NCBI GenBank assembly: GCA_023390675.1
Contig: JAEWCK010000163.1
Location: forward strand, 1 to 6,073
Direction: 5' to 3'
DNA length: 6,073 bases
Origin: Pseudomonadota bacterium
GTDB taxonomy: Bacteria > Pseudomonadota > Alphaproteobacteria > Sphingomonadales > Sphingomonadaceae
Position numbers and translations under genes: made by a program. Positions 1-6,073 of the stretch are shown in pieces. The notes below the pieces were generated by a model that saw only the letters and a list, made by a program, of their open reading frames with translations, did not search any database and had not been told where the DNA came from. The number at the start of each line of letters is the position of its first letter. Within the stretch, counting starts at the first letter, position 1.

Positions 1-45
1 CGGGCGGTGGGTGGGCGAGGAAGCACCGCGGATAGTTGGGCGCCG

Positions 46-92
46 TCCTCCCCCTCCGTCGCTGCGCGACACCTCCCCCTGGCGGGGGAGGA
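46..92. repeat. GC-rich palindromic extragenic repeat (REP-like) upstream of holB
   Basis: This short non-coding element is built from nested inverted repeats. CCTCCCCC at 72-79 pairs with GGGGGAGG at 84-91 around a TGGC loop. An identical CCTCCCCC arm at 47-54 could pair with the same right arm instead. Between the two left arms, GTCGC (58-62) pairs with GCGAC (66-70) around TGC. The element could therefore fold as two adjacent hairpins or as one long stem enclosing the small hairpin. No T-run follows the right arm, so it does not read as an intrinsic terminator. From memory, similar elements are scattered between genes in sphingomonads; only one copy lies in this window, so the repeat nature is inferred. 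The right arm ends 6 bases before the holB ribosome binding site. Confidence 0.6.
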
Positions 93-97
93 TTGCT

Positions 98-104
98 AGA
101 GGAA
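98..104 (+). promoter_or_regulatory. Ribosome binding site of holB
   Basis: AGAGGAA lies 4 bases before the ATG at 109 and supports that start. It sits 6 bases downstream of the strong hairpin at 72-91, so folding of the repeat could affect access to it. Confidence 0.6.
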
Positions 105-108
105 TCCG

Positions 109-1086
109 ATGCCTCATCTCGGCAACGAATCCGCCCGTGAGGCGCTGGCCGCCGCGATGGCGAGCGGCGCGCTGCACCATGCCTGGCTGATCGCCGGGCC
201 CGAGGGGGTGGGGAAGGGAAGCTTCGCGCGACAGGCGGCGACGCGGATGCTCGCCGAGGCAGCGGGGCGCGATTCGCTCGCCCCCGGCTGGGACGTGCCC
301 GAAAGCTCGCAGACCGCGCATCTGATCGGCGCCGGCGCGCACCCCGATTATCGCGAGCTCGCCCGGTTGCCCAAGGACGCGGATAAGCCCGACGAGGCGC
401 TCGCGCGCTCGATAACGATCGCGCAGGTGCGCGGGCTGCAGGCGATGTTCGCGACCAAACCGTCGCTGTCGTCGCGCCGCGTTATCGTGATCGATTCGAT
501 CGACGATCTCGAGCGCGCCGGCGCCAATGCCCTGCTCAAGAGCCTCGAGGAACCACCGCAAGGGACGATCTTCCTGCTCGTCAGCCACGCGCCGGGGCGA
601 TTGCTGCCGACGATTCGTTCGCGCTGTCGGTTGCTGCGCTTCGAGGCGCTCGAGGACGCGCAGGTCGCGTCGATCCTGCGCGCCGAGTTGCCGCAGGCGA
701 GCGCGAGCGAAGTCGATGCGCTGGTGCGCGCGGGCGAGGGGTCGCCCGGCCGCGCGCTCGGCTTTGCGGGGCTCGATCTTGCAGCGCTGGAGACCGAGAT
801 GGCTGCGCTCGCCGAGACCGGCGATGTTTCCAACGCGATCCGCTCGCGCCTTGCCAAGCTGCTCGGCGCCAAGGCCGCGCAGCCGCGCTACGAGGCGTTT
901 CTCGATCGCGCGCCGAGCTTCATCGCCGAGCGCGCCCGAACTCTTTCGGGGGAGACGCTGCGCACGGCACTAGACGCCTATGCAGCGGCGCGCGAGCTTG
1001 CCGGCGCGGCGTTGGGACTGTCGCTCGATGCGAGCGCGACGGTGTTCGAGATGAGCGGGATCATCGCCCGGCTGGCGAACCGCTAG
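109..1086 (+). CDS. holB: DNA polymerase III subunit delta' (clamp loader)
   Basis: This 325-residue protein is the delta' subunit of the clamp-loader complex, which opens and loads the beta sliding clamp on primed DNA in the cytoplasm. Visible marks are a P-loop-like GPEGVGKGS (30-38), a Walker-B-region strand VIVIDSIDDL (125-134), the family block NALLKSLEEPP (140-150) and the SRC motif in TIRSRCR (168-174). The length matches the family. The P-loop has Gly37 where an ATPase would have Ser or Thr after the lysine, which fits delta' acting as a non-hydrolysing subunit. The four zinc-binding cysteines of the E. coli type are absent: the only cysteine is Cys173 in SRC. Start ATG 109 is supported by AGAGGAA at 98-104. 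The stop codon at 1084-1086 directly abuts the stop of the opposing gene. In related genomes tmk often lies upstream, but it is not visible here. Confidence 0.95.
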   Translation: MPHLGNESAREALAAAMASGALHHAWLIAGPEGVGKGSFARQAATRMLAEAAGRDSLAPGWDVPESSQTAHLIGAGAHPDYRELARLPKDADKPDEALARSITIAQVRGLQAMFATKPSLSSRRVIVIDSIDDLERAGANALLKSLEEPPQGTIFLLVSHAPGRLLPTIRSRCRLLRFEALEDAQVASILRAELPQASASEVDALVRAGEGSPGRALGFAGLDLAALETEMAALAETGDVSNAIRSRLAKLLGAKAAQPRYEAFLDRAPSFIAERARTLSGETLRTALDAYAAARELAGAALGLSLDASATVFEMSGIIARLANR

Positions 1087-1716
1087 CTATTCCCCCCAGC
1101 CGAGCAATTCGGCTGAGCTCGGCGTATCCTCCATGAAGAGCGGCTTGCTCGCCTTCTTGACCTTCTTCTCGGTGACCTTGTCGTAGGCCGCGTCGCCGCC
1201 CTTGGTGTTGAGGTGCAGGTCGCGGGTGATGTAGTCGCCGGTGAGCAGGTTCCAGCTGAACTCGGCGCCGTCGTGCGCATAGGTGCGGCTATAGAGCGTG
1301 CCGTCGAGCCCGATCAGCCGCATGCGGGGGCTCGCGCCGGGGGCGAGGCGGTAGCGGTAGATCGTGTTGACTGCAGTGGTGCCGCCGACCAGATCGGTGA
1401 TCCTGAGCACGCCCTTGGCGATGACCACTTCGGCGGGCCCGAGCGGATAGGAATCGAGCTCCAGCGAGCCCACCTTCCTGAAGTCCACGTCGAACTCGCC
1501 CTTGACGGTCAGGAATACCTCGAGCTGGCGCTTCTCCTCGCTGCGCCCGACGAGCACCGTGTCGAGCTCGCCGTCGCCGTTCAGGTCGCCGTCGGTGCGG
1601 CTCTCCAGCTCTTGGCCGGGCGCGAGCGAGGCCTTCACCGCCTCGTCGTTCATTAGCGAGTGCTGGGCGAAAGCGGGGCAGGGAAGCAGGAGCAGGGGGA
1701 TAGCGAGCAGGCGCAT
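1087..1716 (-). CDS. Exported protein with a calcium-loop-like DxNxDG motif, function unknown
   Basis: The predicted product is 209 residues and I do not recognise a named family. It opens with a clear Sec signal peptide: MR, then the hydrophobic LLAIPLLLLPCP, then AFA with cleavage likely before Gln18. Cys13 is preceded by Pro, so it is not a good lipobox and a soluble periplasmic or secreted protein is more likely. Residues 44-52, DLNGDGELD, match the DxNxDGxxD loop of EF-hand, dockerin and FG-GAP/VCBS-type calcium sites, and a beta-rich region follows to about residue 150. The C-terminal part is lysine-rich around 180-192 and ends in GWGE. The frame extends to a GTG at 1731, but the ATG at 1716 is preferred because GGAG lies 7 bases before it and the signal peptide then begins cleanly. 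It is convergent with holB and divergent from metG. Confidence 0.8.
   Translation of the reverse strand: MRLLAIPLLLLPCPAFAQHSLMNDEAVKASLAPGQELESRTDGDLNGDGELDTVLVGRSEEKRQLEVFLTVKGEFDVDFRKVGSLELDSYPLGPAEVVIAKGVLRITDLVGGTTAVNTIYRYRLAPGASPRMRLIGLDGTLYSRTYAHDGAEFSWNLLTGDYITRDLHLNTKGGDAAYDKVTEKKVKKASKPLFMEDTPSSAELLGWGE
1097..1115. terminator. Possible hairpin between convergent holB and minus-strand gene
   Basis: CAGCCGA (1097-1103) and TCGGCTG (1109-1115) form a perfect 7-base stem around GCAAT. A competing stem pairs CCGAGC (1100-1105) with GCTCGG (1117-1122). It lies just past the holB stop and inside the last codons of the minus-strand gene. No T-run follows on either strand, so it is at best a weak bidirectional terminator or an RNA 3'-end stabiliser. 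Confidence 0.25.
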
Positions 1717-1723
1717 CGGGGAT

Positions 1724-1727
1724 CTCC
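1724..1727 (-). promoter_or_regulatory. Ribosome binding site deciding the start of the minus-strand exported protein
   Basis: Read on the minus strand, GGAG precedes the ATG at 1716-1714 by 7 bases. It lies inside the stretch that a start at GTG 1731 would translate, which argues for the shorter 209-residue product. Confidence 0.6.
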
Positions 1728-1745
1728 GCACGTTACGGTTGCGGC

Positions 1746-1774
1746 ACTATCTCGCGTTGCTTCCGATTCGTGAA
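1746..1774 (-). promoter_or_regulatory. Candidate sigma-70-type promoter for the exported protein gene
   Basis: On the minus strand TTCACG (1774-1769) and GATAGT (1751-1746) are 17 bases apart, each matching four of six positions of the -35 and -10 consensus. Transcription would begin near 1739, leaving a leader of about 23 bases that contains the GGAG ribosome binding site. The geometry is good but the boxes are only partial matches. Confidence 0.35.
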
Positions 1775-1813
1775 GACGTGTCGGGCGTTGCCGCTGGCCT
1801 CCGCACCGCCTAG

Positions 1814-3381
1814 ATGCCGGCCATGGCCGAACCCTATTACATCACCACCGCGATCCACTATCCCAACGGGCGCCCGCATATCGGCCATGCCTATGAGATG
1901 ATCGCCGCCGACGCGATCGCGCGCTTCCAGCGCCAGCAAGGGCGCGACGTGTTCTTCCAGACCGGCACCGACGAGCACGGCCTCAAGATGGTGCAGACCG
2001 CGCGTGCGCGCGACATGACCGCGCGCGAGCTGGCGGACGAGATGTCGGGCTATTTCAGCGAGATGGCGGAGAAGCTCGATATTTCGTGTGATCGCTTCAT
2101 CCGCACCTCGGAGCCGCGGCACTACGAGGCCAGCCAGGCGATCTGGCAGGCGATGGCCGATGCCGGCGACTTGTACCTCGATCGCTACGAGGGCTGGTAT
2201 TCGGTCCGCGACGAGGCGTTTTACGAGGAAAAGGAGCTGGTCGAGGGGGAAGGGGGGCAGAAGCTCTCTCCCCAGGGCACCCCGGTCGAATGGACCGCGG
2301 AGGAGACCTGGTTCTTCAAGCTGTCGAAATACCAGCAGCCTTTGCTCGATCACTACGCCGCCAACCCGAACTTCATCCGCCCCGAATCGCGCCGCAACGA
2401 GATCCTCCGCTTCGTAGAGGGCGGGCTGGTAGACTTGTCGGTCAGCCGAACCAGCTTCGATTGGGGCGTGCCGGTGCCCGGGTCGCCCGATCACGTCATG
2501 TATGTCTGGGTCGACGCGCTGACCAACTACATCACCGGCGCGGGCTATCCCGACGATGCCGAGCGCTTCGCGCGCTATTGGCCGGCCGATCTGCACCTGA
2601 TCGGCAAGGACATCGTCCGCTTCCACGCCGTCTATTGGCCCGCTTTCCTGATGTCGGTGGGGCTGCCGCTGCCGAAACAGGTCTTCGGGCACGGCTTCCT
2701 GCTCAATCGCGGGGAGAAAATGTCGAAGTCGGTCGGCAACGTCGTCGATCCGATGCAGCTCGCCGAGCTCTACGGCGTCGATGCGCTGCGCTATTTCCTG
2801 CTCCGCGACGTCAGCTTCGGGAACGACGGCACGTTCAGCGACGAGGCGATCGTCACGCGCGCCAATGCCGATCTCGCCAACAGCTTCGGCAACCTCGCCC
2901 AGCGCACGCTCGCCCAGATCTTCAAGAATTGCGACGGCGCGCTCCCCGCGATCAGCGGGCACGACGCGGCCGACGACGTGTTGTTCGACACGGTCGACAA
3001 GGCAGTGCGCGGCGCGATCCCGCAGGCCTTCTCCACGCTCGCGCTCAGCCAGGCTACCGAGGTGTGGATGCAGGCGGTGTTCGCGTGCAACGCCTATATC
3101 GACGAGCAGGCGCCCTGGGCGCTGCGCAAGACCGATCCCGAGCGGATGAAGACCGTGCTCGCCACGCTCTATATCTGCATCGCGCAACTCGCCGTCGGCA
3201 TCCTGCCGGTGATCCCGGTGAGCGCGAACAAGCTGCTCGACCGGATGGGAGTCGATCCGGCGCTACGCACGCCCGACGGGATCGGCAGCCATTGGTATTC
3301 GCCGCTCGCCGAAAGCGGCTTCCGCATCGAGCAGCCGCAGGCGCTGTTCCCGCGGCTCGAGCTGGCGGAGGCGCCCGAAGC

Positions 3382-3385
<4 letters not shown>
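1814..3385 (+). CDS. metG: Methionyl-tRNA synthetase (short form without C-terminal tRNA-binding domain)
   Basis: This 523-residue class I aminoacyl-tRNA synthetase charges tRNA-Met with methionine in the cytoplasm. The HIGH signature is exact (His22-Ile-Gly-His25, in NGRPHIGHAYE) and the KMSKS loop is intact (302-306). Between them lie the GTDEHG block (51-56), a connective region with WYSVRDEAFYEE (128-139) but no CxxC zinc knots, and YVWVDALTNY (230-239). The anticodon-binding helical domain fills roughly 340-500. It ends without the EMAP-II-like domain found on longer MetRS proteins, as in many alphaproteobacteria. Start choice is open: ATG 1814 (MPAMAEP) and ATG 1823 (MAEP) are both possible, and neither has a clear Shine-Dalgarno sequence. 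The stop overlaps the tatD start (ATGA at 3382-3385). It is divergent from the exported-protein gene, so it probably has its own promoter between 1732 and 1813, though I could not identify one. Confidence 0.97.
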
Positions 3386-4157
<772 letters not shown>

Positions 4158-4161
<4 letters not shown>

Positions 4162-4925
4162 AGATCCGCATCCTCGGCTCGGGAACCTCCTCGGGCGTGC
4201 CGAGGATCGGAAACGACTGGGGTGCCTGCGATCCCGCCGACCCACGCAACCGCCGCACACGCGCTTCGGTGCTCATTAACACCGACACCACGCGCATCCT
4301 CGTCGACACCAGCCCGGACCTGCGCGAGCAGCTGCTCGCCGCGGATGTCGACAATGTCGACGCAGTGATCTGGACGCACGACCATGCCGATCATTGCCAC
4401 GGCATCGACGACCTGCGGCAGATCATGCACGCGCGGGGCGGGGAGCCGGTCCGCGGGCTTGCGCGGCCGTTCACGCTCGAGCAGCTCAGCCTGCGGTTCG
4501 AATATGCCTTTACCGGCCGCGCGCTCTATCGGCCAACCGTGGCGATCGAGCCGCTGCCCGATGCGATCCGCATCGGCGACATCGGCGTCGCGGCGGTCGA
4601 TCAGCCGCACGGAGGCATCACCTCAGCCGGATTGCGCTTCGAAAGCGGTGGCAAGTCGATCGTTTATTCCACAGACTTCAACGAGATGACGGCCGAAATG
4701 AGCAATCTCTATCAGCAACCGGATGTCTGGGTGGTCGATGCGCTCCGCCGCGCGCCGCATCCCACCCACCCGAATCTTGCATCGGTGCTCGAATGGGTCC
4801 GCGAATTCCGGCCGCGCCGCACCGCGCTCGTCCATATGGACAATTCGATGGATTACGCCACGCTGGCCGCCGAGCTGCCCGCGGGAGTCGAGCCGGGGCA
4901 TGACGGCCTGGAGATCGCGGCGTGA
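4158..4925 (+). CDS. Metallo-beta-lactamase-fold hydrolase, PhnP-like phosphodiesterase
   Basis: The 255-residue cytoplasmic protein has the metallo-beta-lactamase fold. It begins with the strand-loop ILGSGTSSGVPRIG (5-18) typical of PhnP-like and RNase-Z-like members. The two-metal site is complete by eye: HDHADH (74-79), His151 in QPHG, Asp173 in YSTDFNE and His226 in LVHMDNS. PhnP itself hydrolyses phosphoribosyl cyclic phosphate in phosphonate breakdown, but no phn genes are present. This operon-associated relative is better described as a phosphodiesterase of unknown substrate. It overlaps tatD by ATGA (4158-4161), with a weak GAAGA at 4146-4150, and overlaps the next gene by GTGA (4922-4925). 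Position beside TatD suggests a linked role in nucleotide or nucleic-acid turnover, which is inference. Confidence 0.88.
4910..4913 (+). promoter_or_regulatory. Ribosome binding site supporting the GTG start at 4922
   Basis: GGAG lies 8 bases before GTG 4922, inside the 3' end of the upstream hydrolase gene. It supports translation of the short membrane protein from this overlapping start. Confidence 0.55.
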
Positions 4926-5152
4926 ACAATTTCGATTCGCTAAGCCTGGTCTATCTCCTGGGCGCGCTCGTGCTGGTCACCAGCGGGCTATGGGGGAGGC
5001 GGCTCTCGCTCGGCAAATCGCTCCAGATGGGGCTGCTCTGGCTCGGAATCATCCTGCTCGCCTGGCTCATCGCCGCCAATATCGAGCCGATCGGCCGCTT
5101 TCTCGGGCTTGTGGCGCCGGAGGCGCGGCCGCTCAATCCGCACGTCGCTTGA
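4922..5152 (+). CDS. Small two-helix inner-membrane protein resembling the protease anchor
   Basis: The 76-residue product has two hydrophobic helices, about 8-24 and 37-52. They are joined by a short basic loop (Arg26, Arg27, Lys32) that should lie in the cytoplasm, placing both ends in the periplasm. There is no signal peptide and no soluble domain, only a short proline-containing tail (65-76). The start is GTG in a GTGA overlap with the preceding stop, backed by GGAG at 4910-4913. Residues 26-64 align without gaps to residues 25-63 of the aspartic protease encoded 46 bases downstream. They share RRL, Gln35, Trp40, Ile43, Leu45, Ala47, Glu55, Phe60 and Val64, about 11 identities in 39. It resembles a stand-alone copy of the hairpin I remember at the N-terminus of TIGR02281 proteases. 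The function is unknown; a partner or assembly subunit of the protease is an inference. Confidence 0.8.
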   Translation: MNNFDSLSLVYLLGALVLVTSGLWGRRLSLGKSLQMGLLWLGIILLAWLIAANIEPIGRFLGLVAPEARPLNPHVA

Positions 5153-5198
5153 GCCCGCGTTCGGCATTTGTTCATCAGGGGCGGGGTAGGTTGCCACG

Positions 5199-5855
5199 GT
5201 GATGGACAGGCCCGTGCTGCTGATCGCTGCGCTGATCGTGCTGCTGCTCGCGGCGCGGCTGCTTTCGATTCGACGGCTGACGTGGCGCAGCGTCGCGCAG
5301 ACGCTGGTGAGCTGGGCGGCAATCGCGTTGATCGCGTTCGTGGCGCTCAATCATCGCGAGGAGCTGAGCGCCTTCGTCGCCAAGGTCTCGGAGCGGTTCG
5401 GCTATGAGCAGCAGACCGTTCAGGGCGACACCGTGCGCATCCGCATGGCGGCCGACGGGCATTTCTGGGTACGCGCACGCGTCAACGGCGTCGAGCGGCG
5501 CTTCCTGATCGACAGCGGCGCGACCTATACCGCGATGTCCGACGAGGCGGCCGAGGCGCTGGGCATCGAAGCGCAGCCCGCATTGCCGATGATGATCCAG
5601 ACCGCCAACGGCACGATCGAGGCCGAGCGCGGCAGCATCAACCGGCTCGATGTCGGGCCGCTCAGCACGCGCGACCTGGGCGTGGTCGTCTCGCCGGCGT
5701 TCGGCGATGTCGAGGTGCTCGGCATGAACTTCCTGTCGCGGCTCAAATCGTGGCGCGTGGAAGGGAAAACGCTGGTGCTCGAGCCCGCACGCGGCAAGGA
5801 TGCCGCGCATGGCGATTCCACGCGCAAGCCGAGGCGTTCGCAGCCGGCCGAATAA
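5199..5855 (+). CDS. Membrane-anchored retropepsin-like aspartic protease (TIGR02281 type)
   Basis: The product is 218 residues from GTG 5199, or 217 from ATG 5202. AGG at 5188-5190 is 8 bases before the GTG and 11 before the ATG, so the start is undecided. Two hydrophobic helices (about 5-22 and 33-50) flank a basic loop (Arg20, Arg25, Arg26, Arg30). The positive-inside rule puts the C-terminal domain in the periplasm. After a linker, the single-domain pepsin-like fold carries the catalytic triad FLIDSGAT (102-109, Asp105), the flap-region TANGTIEAE (135-143) and the closing LGMNFLSRL (174-182). One DSG motif means it must dimerise to build an active site, as retropepsins do. A basic, low-complexity tail (198-218) follows. 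This family is common in alphaproteobacteria but its substrates are not established. It is 46 bases downstream of the small membrane gene, probably in the same transcript. Confidence 0.88.
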   Translation: MMDRPVLLIAALIVLLLAARLLSIRRLTWRSVAQTLVSWAAIALIAFVALNHREELSAFVAKVSERFGYEQQTVQGDTVRIRMAADGHFWVRARVNGVERRFLIDSGATYTAMSDEAAEALGIEAQPALPMMIQTANGTIEAERGSINRLDVGPLSTRDLGVVVSPAFGDVEVLGMNFLSRLKSWRVEGKTLVLEPARGKDAAHGDSTRKPRRSQPAE

Positions 5856-5910
5856 TCGGCGTTCCGCGCGAGAGGGGGATGCCGGCCGCCCCGCCCGCAC
5901 GCCGGTCTCC

Positions 5911-5933
5911 ATTTTACATAATGTATATTATCG
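5911..5933 (+). promoter_or_regulatory. AT-rich palindromic island, likely promoter/operator of the SDR gene
   Basis: This AT-rich stretch stands out in a very GC-rich background. It contains two overlapping inverted repeats: TACAT/ATGTA around a single A (5915-5925), and ATAAT/ATTAT around GTAT (5918-5931). TATTAT at 5926-5931 would serve as a -10 box, putting a transcript start near 5938 and a leader of about 30 bases before GTG 5967. No convincing -35 box is visible at the right spacing, which fits a promoter that needs an activator, or one covered by a repressor at the palindrome. The regulator is not in the window. Confidence 0.5.
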
Positions 5934-5952
5934 TCCTTGCGGAGCGCGCGGT

Positions 5953-5959
5953 GGGGAGG
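5953..5959 (+). promoter_or_regulatory. Ribosome binding site deciding the GTG start of the SDR gene
   Basis: GGGGAGG lies 7 bases before GTG 5967. It is the strongest Shine-Dalgarno sequence in the window and fixes the start of the truncated downstream gene. Confidence 0.65.
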
Positions 5960-5966
5960 CTCTCCG

Positions 5967-6073
5967 GTGACCGATCCCCTCTTCCTCCACGGCAGAGTCG
6001 CGGTGTTCACCGGCGCGCCGGGCACGCTCGGCGTGGAAGCCGCGGCGCGGATGGCGCAGCGCGGCGCGCCGAT
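5967..6073 (+). CDS. Short-chain dehydrogenase/reductase, N-terminal fragment cut by window end
   Basis: Only 35 codons are present. From GTG 5967 the product reads MTDPLFLHGRVAVFTG and continues APGTLGVEAAARMAQRGAP. This is the first beta strand, nucleotide-binding loop and first helix of a Rossmann-fold SDR enzyme that uses NAD(P). The loop TGAPGTLG (15-22) reads as TGxxGxxG, the spacing of extended SDRs, rather than the classical TGxxxGxG, although the short leader before the first strand is more like classical members. The substrate cannot be told. It has its own strong ribosome binding site and an AT-rich control region upstream, so it is probably not part of the metG run. Confidence 0.75.
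   Translation, partial: MTDPLFLHGRVAVFTGAPGTLGVEAAARMAQRGAP

Noticed and set aside
1..99. Open frames crossing the left end that might be the 3' end of an upstream gene such as tmk
   Set aside because: Frame 1 runs to a TAG at 97-99 and frame 3 to a TAG at 33-35, but neither resembles the end of thymidylate kinase or another known protein, and most of the stretch is the palindromic repeat.
1662..1716. Lipoprotein signal in the exported protein, from Cys13 in LLLLPC
   Set aside because: Proline at the position before the cysteine does not fit a lipobox, while AFA before Gln18 is a good signal peptidase I site.
1717..1731. GTG start at 1731 for the exported protein, giving 214 residues
   Set aside because: GGAG at 1724-1727 precedes ATG 1716 at good spacing and would itself lie inside the longer reading frame; the signal peptide is cleaner from the ATG.
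1739..1767. Possible metG promoter with TTGCGG and TCCGAT 17 bases apart
   Set aside because: Each hexamer matches the consensus at only about three positions, too weak to call.
1733..3187. A 484-codon open frame on the minus strand lying mostly opposite metG
   Set aside because: It mirrors the GC-rich codons of metG, has the low-complexity Arg/Gly/Ala/Val composition of a shadow frame and shows no recognisable domain, while metG on the other strand carries all its catalytic motifs.
2290..3381. Upstream extension of the tatD frame through metG, which would give a 623-residue protein
   Set aside because: The extension is arginine/alanine-rich shadow sequence of metG. The conserved TatD N-terminus and its HCH motif begin at ATG 3382, which has a GGAGG upstream and a typical overlap with the metG stop.
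5175..5912. A 245-codon minus-strand open frame opposite the aspartic protease
   Set aside because: Its composition is that of a shadow frame with no domain, whereas the plus strand encodes the DSGAT catalytic motif and two membrane helices.
5882..5914. Intrinsic terminator after the aspartic protease, from CCGGC (5882-5886) and GCCGG (5901-5905)
   Set aside because: The stem is only 5 bases with a 14-base loop, and the short T-run starts several bases after the stem and belongs to the AT-rich promoter island.

Overview
The window looks like chromosomal DNA from an alphaproteobacterium, most likely a member of the Sphingomonadales. The base composition is strongly GC-rich by eye, codon third positions favour G and C, and the gene order holB / metG / tatD / metallo-beta-lactamase-fold protein is typical of the group. 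A GC-rich interspersed repeat of the CCTCCCCC...GGGGGAGG kind, which I remember from sphingomonad intergenic regions, sits at the left end. Assignment below order level is not possible from this sequence.

Layout. Bases 1-108 hold the palindromic repeat and the ribosome binding site of holB, with no recognisable gene. holB (109-1086, +) encodes the delta' subunit of the DNA polymerase III clamp loader. It meets end to end, with no spacer, a gene on the minus strand (1087-1716) for an exported protein of about 209 residues with a calcium-loop-like motif. A short divergent region (1717-1813) separates that gene from a tight plus-strand run. The run consists of metG (methionyl-tRNA synthetase), a TatD/YcfH-type hydrolase, a PhnP-like metallo-hydrolase and a 76-residue two-helix membrane protein. 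Each junction in the run is a four-base ATGA or GTGA overlap. After 46 bases comes a membrane-anchored retropepsin-like aspartic protease (5199-5855). The last 218 bases hold an AT-rich palindromic island that looks like a promoter/operator, then the first 35 codons of a short-chain dehydrogenase/reductase on the plus strand, cut by the window end.

How the genes relate. holB, metG and tatD form a conserved housekeeping neighbourhood (replication, aminoacylation, nucleic-acid-linked hydrolase). Here the minus-strand exported-protein gene splits holB from metG, so metG must be transcribed from its own promoter or by read-through across an opposing gene. The most interesting point is at the end of the run. 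The 76-residue membrane protein can be aligned without gaps to the N-terminal membrane hairpin of the aspartic protease encoded just downstream. The two adjacent genes may therefore carry the same two-helix anchor, once alone and once fused to a periplasmic protease domain. The SDR gene at the right end, with its own AT-rich control region, appears to start a separate transcription unit.
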